Notes: generated by a model not told the origin, from the letters alone. 64,000 bases of DNA from Carnegiea gigantea (GCA_029747015.1 JAKOGI010002983.1:1-64000), one strand, 5' to 3'; shown: positions 49,205-61,435, numbered from the stretch's first letter. Program-made: numbers and translations.

Positions 49205-50480
49205 ATAATCTTCTAAAATTTTAGGATAAAGATAAGACATTTGCAAAGATTACTTTATTAAATCTCAATGTTATTATTTGAGTTAAACAAATGGTGTAGA
49301 CACACCAAGATGTCCAAGAATGTGATAAACAAATTTAAGAACTATTAGATAAAGGTTTAATGAGAAACAATAAGAGTCATCACACTAGTCTCACTTTTAT
49401 AGTAAGAAATCACTCTGAAGAAAAAAAAGGGGAAAAGCTAGGATGGTAATCAATTATAAAAAGGTTAACGATGACACTGTTTGTGTTAGTTATTATATTC
49501 CTAACAAAATAGTCATGTTCAACAAAATTCAAGGAATATCTTGGTTCTCAAAAGTGGATTATAAAAGTGGATATTTGGCAGATAAACATGGATAAAGAAA
49601 GCATCTTTTAATCACTTTTAATGCCCCTCAAGGACATTATCAGTGGATAGTAAAGTCATTTGGTCTAAAAAATACACATCAAATATTTCAAAGAAGATTG
49701 TATAACATCTTCAAAGATCTTACTCACTGTTGTCTAGTTCACATCAATGATATCCTAGTCTTTTTCAAGACTATAGAACAGCACAAAGATGATGTCCTAA
49801 CTATCACCCAAAGATGCATTGATCATGGTATTATTCTTGGCAATAACAAATGCATTTATGCTAATAAGAAATCGAGTTTTTAGATCTAGAATAAAAAGTT
49901 GACAAATCATCATACAAAAGCATATTCTTGAAAAAATAGAAAATTTTCCCAAGAATATTAAAGACCAAAAGCAATTGGAAAGGTTTCTTGGATGTCTTAC
50001 CTATGCATTAGATTTCATTAAAGATTTAGCTAAATTGAGAATACCATTGTAGCAAAAACTCAAGAAAGAAGTAAATTGGACATAGACCCTTAATGATTCA
50101 AATATTGTTCAAAACTTCAAAAAGATGTGTAAAAATCTTCCTATTCTTAATTTACCTAATGAAAGAGAAGATTTAATTCTTGAAACAGATGCCAACAATA
50201 AGCATTGGAGTGTAATACTCAAAATCAAAGAAGAAGAAAAACTCTGCAAATATTGTAGTGGAAGTTTTAATAAAGCAGAATGTAACAATCCTACAATAGA
50301 AAAAGAAATCCTTGCAAAGGGGAATTGAAAAGTTTTTAATCATTTTAGCCCCAAACCCTTTTCTTATTTAAACTGATTATAAATGAATACTTGGTTTTGT
50401 GAAAAAGATTTTATCAAATATGCAAGCGCAAGGGAGACTCCTGTATTAGCAATTGTGGATTAATAAGTTTTCTTTCTCCA
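49205..50480 (+). pseudogene. Endogenous pararetrovirus segment 2, reverse transcriptase and RNase H
   Basis: The pre-RT linker (about 49215-49440) is followed by the palm: KSFGLKNTHQIFQRRL near 49650, then HINDILVFF near 49740 where the family has YIDD. Thumb QRCIDHGIILGNNKC follows. RNase H starts LILETDANNKHWSV near 50170. Two palm residues are changed (Y to H, first D to N) and stops occur. It is the partner of segment 1 RT on the opposite strand. Confidence 0.8.
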
Positions 50481-50720
50481 TTGAACATATATAGGATCGA
50501 AGAAGTCTCCGGCAAGTTTGCCAATTGTGATCATCAGAGCAGCACTGCTACCAAAAAAGGAGAAAATCCAAAGTGAAATGTCATTACTACTAGAATGAGT
50601 TTCTCCTTCTAGAAGAATCTATATAAAAATTTGGAATTTCATACATAAAGTAGATCGCGCTTCGGTCTTCTATCTTCTACCTGCCTAATAGCACAGAAAT
50701 TTGGCTTTTTAGAGTTATAC

Positions 50721-51597
50721 ATGAATTACCGAAGGTGTCCTTATGATATTCAAGAAAAAATAAGTTATCATGTTCAAGAAAAATGGTTCAACGACCGGTG
50801 TGTAACCTGCATCAACTACTATTATAATTACTCTTATGATATTTGGGAGTCAAGGAGTACTATAATCTTCTTTCCTTATAGATCTAAAATTGGTGGTGTT
50901 AGATTCTCAGCTAATTCAATCTTTGTAGATGACCCCATCATGAAAGCTTGGGAATATGATAGCTTATTTCATGAAAATCCCAAATCCAAACTACCCATTC
51001 TTTTCAAGACTAACTAGGTTTCAATAGTGCATGTTTAAAAGGATCCATTAGATTCTCACATCTCATGATAATCAAACAAAAATTTCATACATTAAAAGCC
51101 TGTATGTTGAGGTACATTGCGCAATAGTCAAATATAAAAATAGAAAAGTCAAACTAGGCCATTGTCTTGTTTAATTAGTTGATTTAGATTATCCCAACGA
51201 TCAATGACAAGAATGGTTTCTAGAATGGCAAGAAGTAGTTAGTGATCTTATTCTAGCAAGAGCCATTAGTTTTTAGAATATTTATTGTCAAATGTCGGCA
51301 CTAATTGAATAAGGAAGACTATTAATGCATTGCAGGAACACTACTTCCGTTTATCGTAGTGATCTCAGCTAATATATGAAGTAGAAGGAGTGACTTCAGA
51401 GGACATCTTTGATTATCTCTTTGATATTAGAGCTAGAAAATTCTTATCAGAAAAAGAAAAGAAATGTCTTCATGAATTATTTGAAAGATGGGATACGGTG
51501 AAAACTTGATGAAGAGTTTGATGATTATCTGGATAATGATGGACTAGAAAACATTATTTGAGATGAAGGCATGCGAAATCTCAATATGGATGACTAG
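50721..51597 (+). pseudogene. ORF downstream of RNase H in pararetrovirus segment 2
   Basis: An open first third (50721-51017) starts MNYRRCPYDIQEKISYHV and reads YDIWESRST and EYDSLFHENPKSKLPI. The rest, to about 51597, is broken. Segment 1 retains the complementary part (42992-42437) with EWFPERQEIVSGLALGRAI and AEKFL. Its place after RNase H would fit a separate 3' gene such as a transactivator/inclusion protein, but I do not recognise a motif and leave it unassigned. Confidence 0.6.
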
Positions 51598-51772
51598 TCT
51601 TATCAGCATTAAAGGCTCTAAAAAGTTGTTGCACTATTATTGTACTATTTTGTCAAGTGTCATGTCAGTAAAATAATGTTATCTACTGTGGCCATATGAG
51701 GGCAGCTATAGTCATGTGATTATATCATTTTGTATTGTAGCCATTGAGGCATCCTATGTTGTCCATCTCTTC

Positions 51773-51780
51773 TATAAAAG
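51773..51780 (+). promoter_or_regulatory. Pararetrovirus TATA box, segment 2
   Basis: TATAAAAG in TCTTCTATAAAAGGAGAGC, about 170 bp after the downstream ORF; the position matches a pregenomic RNA promoter. Segment 1 has the same context with the box destroyed. Confidence 0.7.
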
Positions 51781-51940
51781 GAGAGCTTGAGTGCTGAGAA
51801 TGGACACAGTTGTTTGAGCATACTTAAGCAAAAGGGAAGTCGGGTATCTCAATTTCTCTATGAGCAAGCATCTCTATGATCTTGGTTATTTAAGCCTTAT
51901 TTGAATCTTTCCGTTGTAATATTTTCACATTTAAACTTTC

Positions 51941-51946
51941 AATAAA
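51941..51946 (+). terminator. Pararetrovirus poly(A) signal, segment 2
   Basis: AATAAA about 165 bp after the TATA box, also kept in segment 1. A TATA-to-AATAAA spacing of this kind gives the terminally redundant RNA of these viruses. 51947-52253 is virus-adjacent noncoding DNA shared with segment 1. Confidence 0.65.
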
Positions 51947-52253
51947 AGAAGTTCCCATTAGAGAATGTTACTTAATTAAACCTTATGTCTTGAATATTAT
52001 AATTTTTTGATTAAACTTCAATTATCCTGAAAAATATAAAAAAACTTGATTAGTGACTGCGGTCCAAGGTAGGAAGCGAAACGGATTTGTGTTGTGCCTA
52101 ATCCAAGAAAGGTGAGGTTGAGATTAGTAATCTCTGTAAAATGGAAGCTAAAGGAACACCAAGGTCCAATGTCGACTAAGTTCAGGTAATGGCCAAAACT
52201 GTCTAATTAAGCTTTAATTATTTTGTTAAGCATGATGGGCCTCTAAGTACATA

Positions 52254-53484
52254 CAACAACAACAATAACAACAACTCTCATTGCGGGTCCCGCTTTTGCA
52301 GGGTCTGGGGAGATCCAGATGTAGGCAACCTTGCCTCTATCGGCAATCTTGCCCGTAGAAAGGCTGATTTCAAGAGACCCACAAAAATCAGATTTTGTGA
52401 AAACATTTTATAAAAGAAGGATTTTGTGAAAACATTTTATGGAGAAAAACAAAGGATAAGTCATAGGGAATGAATTAAGAAATACAAAAACAAAGGAAAA
52501 AAATCAGGTGGCAGTAACTATGTAACCATTAAGTACAATAAGGCAGAGGGAGATATTGTACCTTAACAAATAGAAGTAGGCAAATAATGTCTCTTCCCAG
52601 ACGTATGAGCTACCTGCATGTAAACATAACATACAAAAAAAAACCAGTCTACTGCAACCGAGTGACCAATTACGAGGCTAACTCTCTGCGATTTAAGATC
52701 TTAATCCCATCCCGCCATAATCTCCTATCCCGAGTCATGTCCTCCGTTAACCCTATAACTTTCAAATCATCTCTAATCACCTCGTCCAAATTCTTCTTTG
52801 GTCGTCCCTTCCCTCTTTTACCTCTTGGGATGTTAATTCTCTCACATCTCCTCACTAGAGTGTCCGGACCCCTTTTTTTCACATGGCCAAACCATCTGAG
52901 TCTTATTTCTCTCAACTTATCTTTGATGGGGGCCACTTTAACTAAGTCTCTGATCACTCTATTACTAATTTTATCCATTCTCCTATAACCACACATCCAT
53001 CTAATCATCCTCATCTCTGCTACCATTAACCTTTCAACCTGAGTCTTCTTTATAAGCCAACACTCCGATCCATATAACACAGCAGGTCTAAGTACCATTC
53101 GATAAACTTTGCCTTTTAGTTCTACATGCATTCTCTTATCGCACAGCACACCTGAAACATACTTTCATTTTTGCCAGCCCACTTTTATGCGTTGGCTAAT
53201 ATTTTCGTCAATGTTCCCTTCATGATGAATGATCGAGCCTAAATGTCTAAACTTCTCGACCTTTGGTATCTGCATCCTCTTAATAATGACTTCTCCCCTC
53301 GCATATTCCCTTCCACTGAAACAGCAATGAAGGTATTCAGTCTTCCATCTACTAATTCTAAAGGCTCTAGACTCTAGTGTATATCTCCATCGCTCCAGTT
53401 TTTCATTAACTCCCTCCCTGATCTCATCAACAAGAACAATGTCATCTGCGAATAACATACACCAAGGTAACTCATCTTGAATTC
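52254..53484 (-). mobile_element. 5'-truncated RTE-type LINE
   Basis: Flanked by TAAGTACATA (52244-52253) and TAATTACATA (53485-53494), a 10-bp duplication with one mismatch. The 3' end, on the left, is a CAA-type microsatellite tail rather than poly(A), as in RTE elements. Segment 1 preserves the matching site without the LINE. Region 52254-52669 is its 3' UTR. Confidence 0.85.
52670..53484 (-). pseudogene. LINE reverse transcriptase, C-terminal part
   Basis: The first piece carries LPWCMLFADDIVLVDE, the RT catalytic FADD, and KVEKFRHLGSIIHHEG; it starts at about 53484 because of 5' truncation. After a frame change, 53149-52670 reads MVLRPAVLYGSECW, EMRMIRWMCGYRRMDK, IRLRWFGHVKKRG and GRPKKNLDEVIRDDL, the usual C-terminus of plant non-LTR reverse transcriptases of the RTE group. 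One frameshift near 53150-53165; endonuclease and most of RT are missing. Confidence 0.85.
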
Positions 53485-53494
53485 TAATTACATA

Positions 53495-53805
53495 ATAGAT
53501 TGTAACAACTAGTATCAATGAAGTCATTATAAGAAGTTCAGATATTAATATAAGCTTAGTTTTGGGGGAAAAAAAACCCAAAACTTTGAGTATTTGCACT
53601 TTAAACTCCATCTGGGTCAAAAACAGAAATTTCATAAAGTTTTAAGTCAAAAAAAAAATATTTGTCACCTAGAAATCATTTAACCCAAAAAGTTATACCC
53701 CAAAAAGTATTTAGAATAAACTAAGGAGTCCCAAAATTTTTTTTCTAAAAATGTGAGGTCAGTAAATAATTACACCAAACCACATTAGACCAGAAAGAAT
53801 TTTTT
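53495..53805. other. AT-rich spacer at the end of pararetrovirus segment 2
   Basis: It continues the region interrupted by the LINE (TATAAGAAGTT shared with the segment 1 flank), then low-complexity DNA with an AGACCAGAAAG box. This matches 41506-41800 in reverse. Segment 3 begins immediately after. No gene is present. Confidence 0.55.
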
Positions 53806-54642
53806 TTCTCAAGAGGCTTCTTGAATTCTACTGAAAAGAACTGTTTTATTGAGAATACAATAACAATCAAAGACACTATTATCATTACGCTTTTTGTAAG
53901 TTATTGCCATTCTTGCTTTTTCTCTTTTTTCTTCAGCATGATTTCTTACTATGAAAGCAAGATTGGTATGAGGACTCTTACTATTTCTGATTAATCTTTT
54001 ATACAGAAGTTTTTTGATTTGTTTATCAAATTTTTGGATATCTTGGTGTGTATACACGAATTTTTCTTAATCGAATAATAGTGTTAGAATTTACCATAGT
54101 GATTTTTGCAAACGTCTTGTCTTTATCCCCAAATTTAAGAGGATTATCAAAGTAGAGTTCTTTACATAATCGCTCTTGTTGTTTAGCAATCTACTCTTTA
54201 ATGGATAATTCAAATAGTGAGATTGTTAGTGCTATCTCACGTCGTGCAGGAATTACCTTCTCATCATGCCGACTGCGTGTGTAAAATCAATCTTCTGATA
54301 TGTGTAAGCCTTGTTTAATTTATCAATAGGAACTGAGTAACCATTGTATTGTGAATATTATTCAGTTTATCATCTATGTGCATGGCGAATATAACATCTA
54401 AAAATTATTTCCAATAATCATAGCATGAGAGGATTGATCAATTACCCATAGAATTGGTATAATACACTAGATTGCTCCTATTTCTATGGATAACCCTTCT
54501 ATGGCTTCTTTGTGGCTCATAATGCTATTATTAGCTATCTTTACTTGTAAAGGATTCTTAGCTTTTTTCCGTATAAATTCTAGAAATAATTATCTTTTTT
54601 CAAAACAGACATGACAACTACTATCGATATAAGCATGCAATT

Positions 54643-55330
54643 AGACCTGATCAACGGGCTGGGGCCCTGCCTGATCCGACTTGACCTGACCTTCAAAAAT
54701 GACGGTTACGGAAGACCTTTTTTTTAATCTGCAACCCACCCCAACCCTCATATTGAGGGTACCTGACTATAATGAGGGTCGGGCTTGGGTAGAACTTTTA
54801 ACCCTCTAACCCTCACTTTTTAAAGAAAAATTAACATTTAAAATCAAAACAAGATACTTGAGTTCCATTTATTCAAAATCTTTTCACTTTCTAGTTTCTC
54901 GTCTCCTTTTAGCCTCTTCTTTCATTCACCTCTCCAAATCTCACTGGCTTATAACCTTTTGACGCTCCCTTTTTGACGTTTGGTTATCTTTTTAGTGAAC
55001 TAATTGTTTTAATCACTAAATTATGCATTAGAATATTTGTAATTATGATACATTTTATTAGAACATTATATTATTGTTTAGCCTTTTGTTCTATAGAATG
55101 TTTAATGTTGAACTCTATAATAAAAAAGAAACTTAGTGAAAAATGTCGTTTTTTATATAGGAAGAGTTTGAGGTTAGGGTTTGACCCATTGACGAGAGTA
55201 CTCGCAGGGTCATGGTTAGGTTTAAGGATATGCTTGCCCGCATAAGGGTAAGGGTTAGGTTCAAGAAAATCCTGTCTGCCGACCCTCATGGCCCGACCCT
55301 CAACGCAATCCGTCCCTCAATTTGATTAGG
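54643..55330. mobile_element. 688-bp insertion in pararetrovirus segment 3
   Basis: It interrupts sequence that is continuous in segment 2 (44790-44810). Imperfect copies of the target flank it: TATAAGCATGCAATT (54628-54642) and TATACACACAATT (55331-55343). The ends are G+C-rich with GGGCC-type motifs (GGGCTGGGGCCC left, GGCCCGACCCTC right), recalling hAT-like miniature elements, but the long duplication and weak inverted ends do not fit that class well. No gene is present. Confidence 0.55.
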
Positions 55331-58294
55331 TATACACACAATTCATAATTATTATACCCCTTTAAACATGCATTTATTGGGATATAAATGCTATTAGGAT
55401 TTGTATTAGTGACTTCATAGTATATTTTCATGGTCATATTTTTTACTAATTCATCCTCGTATGTTGTCTTACTTAATAGTTCTTGTTCTTTACGCAATGA
55501 CTTTTCTAATGAGACTCATACTTCATTTTACATTGTGTCTTGTGGGTTCAAAACTCATTCTACTCATTTCACTAGTCATACTAATTGTATCATCTTATTT
55601 GAACTCTTCTCTAGTAGTTGAAGATCATTTTCCCCATCCTGATTTTGCACTCATGATTCTTAATGATTGAGGTTTAATGGTAGTTTTACCATTCTCATCA
55701 ATTTTTATTATGTTTTTCTTGTTGATTTTTATAGGATTGGCAAAACTAGATATTCAAGACCGATCGATTTTTATCTCATACTGATTGGATTTTATCCTTT
55801 GAATTTTTTTCATTGAAGTAGGACTTTCAAACTTTTCCGCTTCTATCATTGTTATTTTAGTCTTTGGGCCCATGGTATTATCTAGTTTGTTGATTATTTT
55901 CTAAAATATTCTTAGTGGATAACCTCCTCTTTTCATATCCATCCCAATTGTTTTTATCTTAAAGGATAGAAAGTTTTTAGCAAATTCATCTTTTAGGCTC
56001 ATATGATATCTAGATTGACAATTGAATCATACTAATTCATTACATAAATTGGTCTTAATCCCTGTGATAATTTGATTATTAAACTTGGTATGCCTGTTTT
56101 CATAGAGCAAAGCATTAAGATCAATATCTTTAGCATAATATTGTAATGTAGTAATTTGTACTTTGACACTTCTAACATAGATATACATATACTATCTATC
56201 TTTGTTATGCTTAAGGACATTTTCCTAATTAATGTGATTAACTTCTCCCACATCATACTCACAGTCTTTTATTTCTATATCTTCTTCCATCATTTCACGC
56301 ACATGCTTACTTTTTAATTGAAAGATAGGTTTTCTATAGACCATGTCTTTCTGAATAATGGGAAGGACCTAATCTCTTTTGACTTCTTCATTCCCATTGT
56401 CTACCACAAAGTCTTCTCCCTAAAGATCACCATAACTAATTGAACTACTTTCCATCATATGATAAGTTTCTTTATAATCACTTTCTTCATATTCATCTTC
56501 CAGTACAATTTCAATAATTCCCTTGCTGTTTTTCAAGGCTAGATCTAGTGCTTCTTCTTCGCTAAGCTCAAAAGAATCGTGACTACCTAATACTTCTATA
56601 AGCTTGTTATTCTTCCTATTTTTACATTTGTTTGCTTAATGCCCTACTTCTCCACATGCCCAACACTTACAGTTGTTTTTCCCGACTGGACAATAAGCTC
56701 TTTTCTTATAAAATTTTCTTTTTCTTGTCTTCTCAGGTTCCTTTCCGTATTGGTGAGGATTATCCCAACAAGCTAGAAATTGTTTCTTCATTTTCCTTTG
56801 TTTTTGGAGATCAAAACATTGATCATTGACTCATTTTCTTAGATAAGAGATTCTTATATAAGCATATCGATGACATATACTTTCTTAAGCCATGTGATGT
56901 ATTTTTATTAATTATAAAATTCATAGAATGTGATAATTTGTCATAAAACATACCAAGATTAGTTTCATTATACCCAATTTTGTAATAATATTGGCTAAAT
57001 TCAGTAGTATAATTTTTCAGGTATCTTAGATCCCATAACTCTATGTTATTAATTTTTCTTTGTCATTCTCTAGCTTTTTCTTTAGAGTCAAGATTAGCTC
57101 CAATAAATTCAGTTTCGATTTTCTTGTATAATTTTTTTAGCATTGCAGCTAGTGTTTCCATCATTCTTAATACATTTTTACCTTCCTCATCTAGTGAGTC
57201 ATATCAGTCAACTATAATGCCAGAAAAACTATGTTCGATATAATTTAGGAAATTTCCAGTAGTTCATGTAGTATTCAAGTTTAGGATACTATTCATGCCT
57301 CTTTTCAAAGCTTAAATATTTCTTCCCGATTACAAGCACCATTGATATTTAAGATGTATCATGTTTGACTGATTTGGGATAAGGTCAATCTCTTGAAATG
57401 ACGTGGTTTTCTGTAGGATAAATCTAAAGAAAAAATTGGTTGTACGTCCTATTAGAATATATCTAGATCTCATAAAATGGGTATTTTTTTAGAAGGTTCA
57501 TCAAATTCTTCAGGTTTAGGAAGAACATTGTTAACTAGATTGAGTCGATTTTATCTATGTTTAGTTCCTTTCCAATCTCGTTGAGTTCATCATCAAATAT
57601 CATTTTACCATTTTTTTAATCTAACTTCCTCCTAATTTCTTCTAAATGAACAACATTAAAATCTTCTAATTTAATAAGATTCATTTACTAATATATTTCT
57701 TTTTCTAACTGGACATTATTTGTCTATTCATTATCATCAGATAATATATATTATTTTAACAATTGCACCCATAATTTTGTTTAATTCTTCTAGGTTTTTA
57801 TCCAACATATTTTGTAATTCTTCAAAATTACACTACTTATACTCCATCTCCTCCTTCTTTCTTTACCTTTTCAGATGATTTTTCAGTTGATTTTTCTCCT
57901 AACTACTTCTTTTTGGATTTCTACATCGTGCAAAGGAAATGAATTTTTGTTTTTTAGGTTTTAGAGATGATATTTATCCTGAAATAGAGCACTAATACTT
58001 AACTTATATTTTTCACCATGTCTAATTTCATTGATCAAAGAAAAATGGATGATAATTTTTTTTTTTTGTCTCCTTAACTTCAGCCTTAATTTTGGCTAAT
58101 TTCATCTTTAATTCTAAGACTATATCAGTAGTATAGTTTAATTGTAGTACTATTGATGTGCTTCTTCTGGGGTGTGCACAATATGTGAATAATTGGGTGC
58201 AAGACAAGTAGAAGACCATTCAAGCATTAAACACATTTAATTAGCTTCATTAGTTATTAATTAGCTTAATTATCTTAATTATTTTTTGTCACAT

Positions 58295-58307
58295 GGCTCT
58301 GATATCA
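58295..58307 (-). promoter_or_regulatory. Pararetrovirus primer-binding site (initiator Met tRNA), segment 3
   Basis: Minus strand TGATATCAGAGCC matches the iMet site TGGTATCAGAGCC at 12 of 13 positions, at the upstream edge of the viral coding region, as in Caulimoviridae. Confidence 0.75.
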
Positions 58308-58559
58308 TATTGAAGAGAGCTGCGAGTCGTACGTATGAGAAGATTATCACATGCACAAAATTAAACTTTTCGAAAGTAAATTTTTAAGAATTGGGGTAAA
58401 GTTTGCAAATATAAAATATTTTGGGAACTATATAAAAGGTTCAATAGTGGCTTGTCCCCCAGAAATTTATTGTACAATAGTTCAATGGTTCAAAAATTCA
58501 ATTTCAAAGTTGTAGATTCAGAAAATTCATGCACAATACTTCGATGGTCTAGAAGGTAA
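58308..58559. other. AT-rich flank of pararetrovirus segment 3
   Basis: Low-complexity DNA between the primer site and block C; it may include viral leader. TTTTGGGAACTATATAAAAGG at about 58421 contains a TATA-like string. No gene is seen. Confidence 0.4.
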
Positions 58560-61435
58560 ATAATTCCAAACTAACCACTTAATTGAAGACCTTCAAGAGA
58601 AAACTCCATTGAAAGGGATTCAAATACTTGCAATTGATACTTAAATAACTTTTAATGTGGCTATCTTAGCAAAATTGAGCACTAACCCACTCCTAAGCAC
58701 AACCTTGAAAACTTAAAAGGTAAGCTAATCCTACCTTAAAACCTAGACAGTTACACAAATGGGAGAAAGAGATTTATATCGACTCTGAATTAGCAAAATT
58801 GATATGGTCGTGCAAAGTTTCTGGACTACATCATAGGAACAGAGCAGGATAGGCATTTGGCATGACTATGCCAAATTTCTGCCTTTTTTTTTTTTTTTCC
58901 TTGTTTCTCCAACAGTTTTTCTACTCATTGACCTGACCTTGCTTCGAGGTTATCCCAGGTTAATGTGCCAAAAATGTGAAATATCACGGTGTTGTGGGAG
59001 ATCAATACAAGCAAACGTTGTGCTGCTTGGCAAAGCGGTGGAGTGCCGCAGCCGAGATGGCTAAAGTCCAGTAGCTGAAAGCATCACTAGCTTATGCTCT
59101 AGCCCGAGTAGCATGGGGTATGTGGAACCTTGTGTAAATCAACAAGGACCACCTTACAAGGCTAAATAGTCCTGGGTTAACCGATAGCAAAGTAGTACCG
59201 TGAGGGAATGGTGAAAAGAACCCCCATCGGCGAGTGAAATAAAACATGAAACTATACACTATCAAGCAGTGGGAGGAGCAATTCATAGGCAGTGGCTTGG
59301 TTAAAGGAATCCACCGGAGTCATAGCAAAAGCGAGTCATTATCAGTCATTTGAGCAATTATCTTTGTTACTTGCAAGTTAACCAAATACTAATGAACAAC
59401 CTAATTTAGCCATTATTATGAACAAAATTTGAGCATAGCAATCTACAAAATTTCATGCCTATTGAGCTTAAAAAATTATCATGGTTATCCCAAGAGAAAA
59501 CGGAGTACCTTAAAAGCTTAAAAACTAACAATATATGTTGGCTTCCACTACTAGAGCAAGTGGATGGAACTTGTGGCTTCACTTCCACTTCTTCTCACTA
59601 TTCTTGCCTAGCTAATTCTATTATAACCCATAACTAACCAAATGTTAAAATTTTCAAAATTGGGTTTTGAAATCATAGTTTGAATGAAGGGGAGAGTTGA
59701 AACTAGACATTTGAGATAAGAAAGAGCAAGACTGAAAGTAGAGATAGGAAAAAAAAACACGATTCAAAAGGATACAACATCATTAAAGTATGGTTAACCC
59801 AAAGGAAGAAGAATTGCATGCTAGAAGAGAAGAGTAAAGGAGAGGTTGAACAAACTAACCATTCAGTTGAAAAGCTTGAAGAGCATATACCATTAAAAGA
59901 GATTCAAATACTTATAATTGGCACTTAAATAACCATTCAAATACTTGTAATGTGGCTATATTAGCATCATTGAGCACTGATCTACTCCTAAATACTGCCT
60001 TGATAAAAAAACTAAGCTAACCCTACTTTAAAACATAGATAATTGCACAAATGAGGGAAAGAGATCTTTATAGAGTCTGAATCAGCAAACTTGATATGGT
60101 TATTCCACGTGGGATAGGCAGACTATGCCATGTTTCTGGACTTCAGTACAAGAACAGAGCAGAATAAGAATTTGGTAGGACCATGCCAAATTTATGCTTT
60201 GTTTGTCTTCCTTATTTCTTTGGCAATTTTCGTACTGGGTAAACTAACCTTGCTTCATGGTTATCCTGAGTTAACGTGCCCAACTTTCAGTACATTTGTA
60301 TCCATTATCCGTCCTTTAAGCAATTGTCTTTATTAACCTAGAAGCCAACAAAACACTAATGAACAACCTAATTTACCAATTATTATAAGCTAAATCTAGC
60401 TATAATAAGCTATAAATTTCATGCATATTGAGCTTAAACAGTTATCATGGTTGTCCCAAGAGAAAATGGAGTAGCTTAAAAACCTTAAAAAAACTAGGAC
60501 TAAAGGCTAGCCTCCATTGTTAGAGCAAGTGGATGGAACTTGGGGCTTGACTTCCATTTATTCTCACTAATCTTGCCTAACTAATTCTAATCTAGCGTAT
60601 ATCTAACCAAATGTTTAAACTTTTCAAACATGGGCTTTCAAACCATAATTTGAATGAAGGGGAGAGTTGAAAATGGAGATTTGAGATAAGAAAGAGCGAG
60701 ATTAAAAGTACAGAAAGGAAAAAGAACAAGATTTAAAAGTAAACAACATCATCAAAGGATGGAATTAACCTAAAGCAAGAATATTTGAATGCTAGAAGAG
60801 AAGAGAAGACTAATGGGGAGAGATTGAGCAAACTAACCATTCCATTGAAGAATTTGAAGAGTAAATGCCACTAAAAAGGAATCAAATGCTTGTCATTAAC
60901 ACTTAAATAACTTGAAATGTGGTTGCATTAGCAAAATTAAACACCAGTATGCTCCTAAGCACTACCATGAGAACCCTAAAATCCAAGCTAACTCTACTTT
61001 AAAACCTGGATAATTACACAAATGGGTGAACAAGATTTAGAAAAACCCCCATTCAGTGAACTTGACACAGTCATACCATATGGCATCGACAGACCGTGCC
61101 ACGTTTATAGACTTCAGAACAGGAATAGAGCAATGCAGGAAGTTGGCACGGCAGTGCCATTTGCGTGGGGAGCCTATGCTAAATATCTGCCTTATTTTTC
61201 TTCCTTATTTCTCTGACAGTTTTTGTGCTCAATGACCTGTCCTTATTTCATGGTTATCCCGGGTTGACATGCCCAACTTTAAGTGCATTTGCATCTATTA
61301 TCCGCCATTTTAGTAATTGTCTTATTACCTACAAGCCAACAAAACATTAATGAATAACCTAATTTACCAATTATTATGAGCAAAATTTAGGTAGAATAAG
61401 GCATGAAATTCATGCATATTAAGCCCAAACAAATA
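58560..61435 (-). repeat. 0.95-kb tandem units, block C
   Basis: A partial first unit, then units from about 59536 and 60510 to 61435, with the same boxes as blocks A and B. On the minus strand the block lies 3' of an element body (61436-64000), so it occupies the 3' LTR position, whereas block A occupies the 5' LTR position. Short frames here (for example 60130-60336, 61022-61216) are shadows. Confidence 0.75.
58971..59338 (+). pseudogene. Plastid 23S rDNA fragment in the nucleus (NUPT)
   Basis: Blocks such as AGCGGTGGAGTGCCGCA, GAAAGCATCACTAGCTTATG, AAGTAGTACCGTGAGGGAA, GAAAAGAACCCCCATCGG and CAAGCAGTGGGAGGAGC are those of the 5' third of plant plastid 23S rRNA, in order. Scattered substitutions and an internal deletion of a few tens of bases at about 59279 mark it as old. 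It interrupts a 0.95-kb unit, which resumes at about 59339 with CAGTCATTTGAGCAATT. Confidence 0.9.

Larger units (their letters stand above)
53806..58307 (-). pseudogene. Endogenous pararetrovirus segment 3, primer site to start of RT
   Basis: Minus-strand order: iMet primer site (58307-58295); an N-terminal frame with a helical Lys/Glu-rich stretch (58219-58028, LELKMKLAKIKAEVKETKKK); broken frames to 56700; a coat-protein zinc knuckle CWACGEVGH-stop-ANKC near 56670-56625; acidic DE-rich sequence (about 56560-56280); a protease remnant (IDSSCHVCF near 54620, Gly of DSG changed); and the RT entry PHTNLAFIVRNHAEEKR (54057-53809). The stop codon inside the knuckle and many others make it dead. 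I do not see a clear movement-protein region; about 1.6 kb before the knuckle seems short for one. The RT catalytic part is missing. Confidence 0.75.

Noticed and set aside
53495..53805. Possible LTR from A/T runs and TTTTGGGGG strings
   Set aside because: No paired repeat, primer site or TG-CA ends; it is better explained as virus-flanking spacer.
55165..55265. GGTTAGGG-like strings suggesting interstitial telomere repeat
   Set aside because: The unit is irregular and not TTTAGGG; it belongs to the 688-bp insertion.
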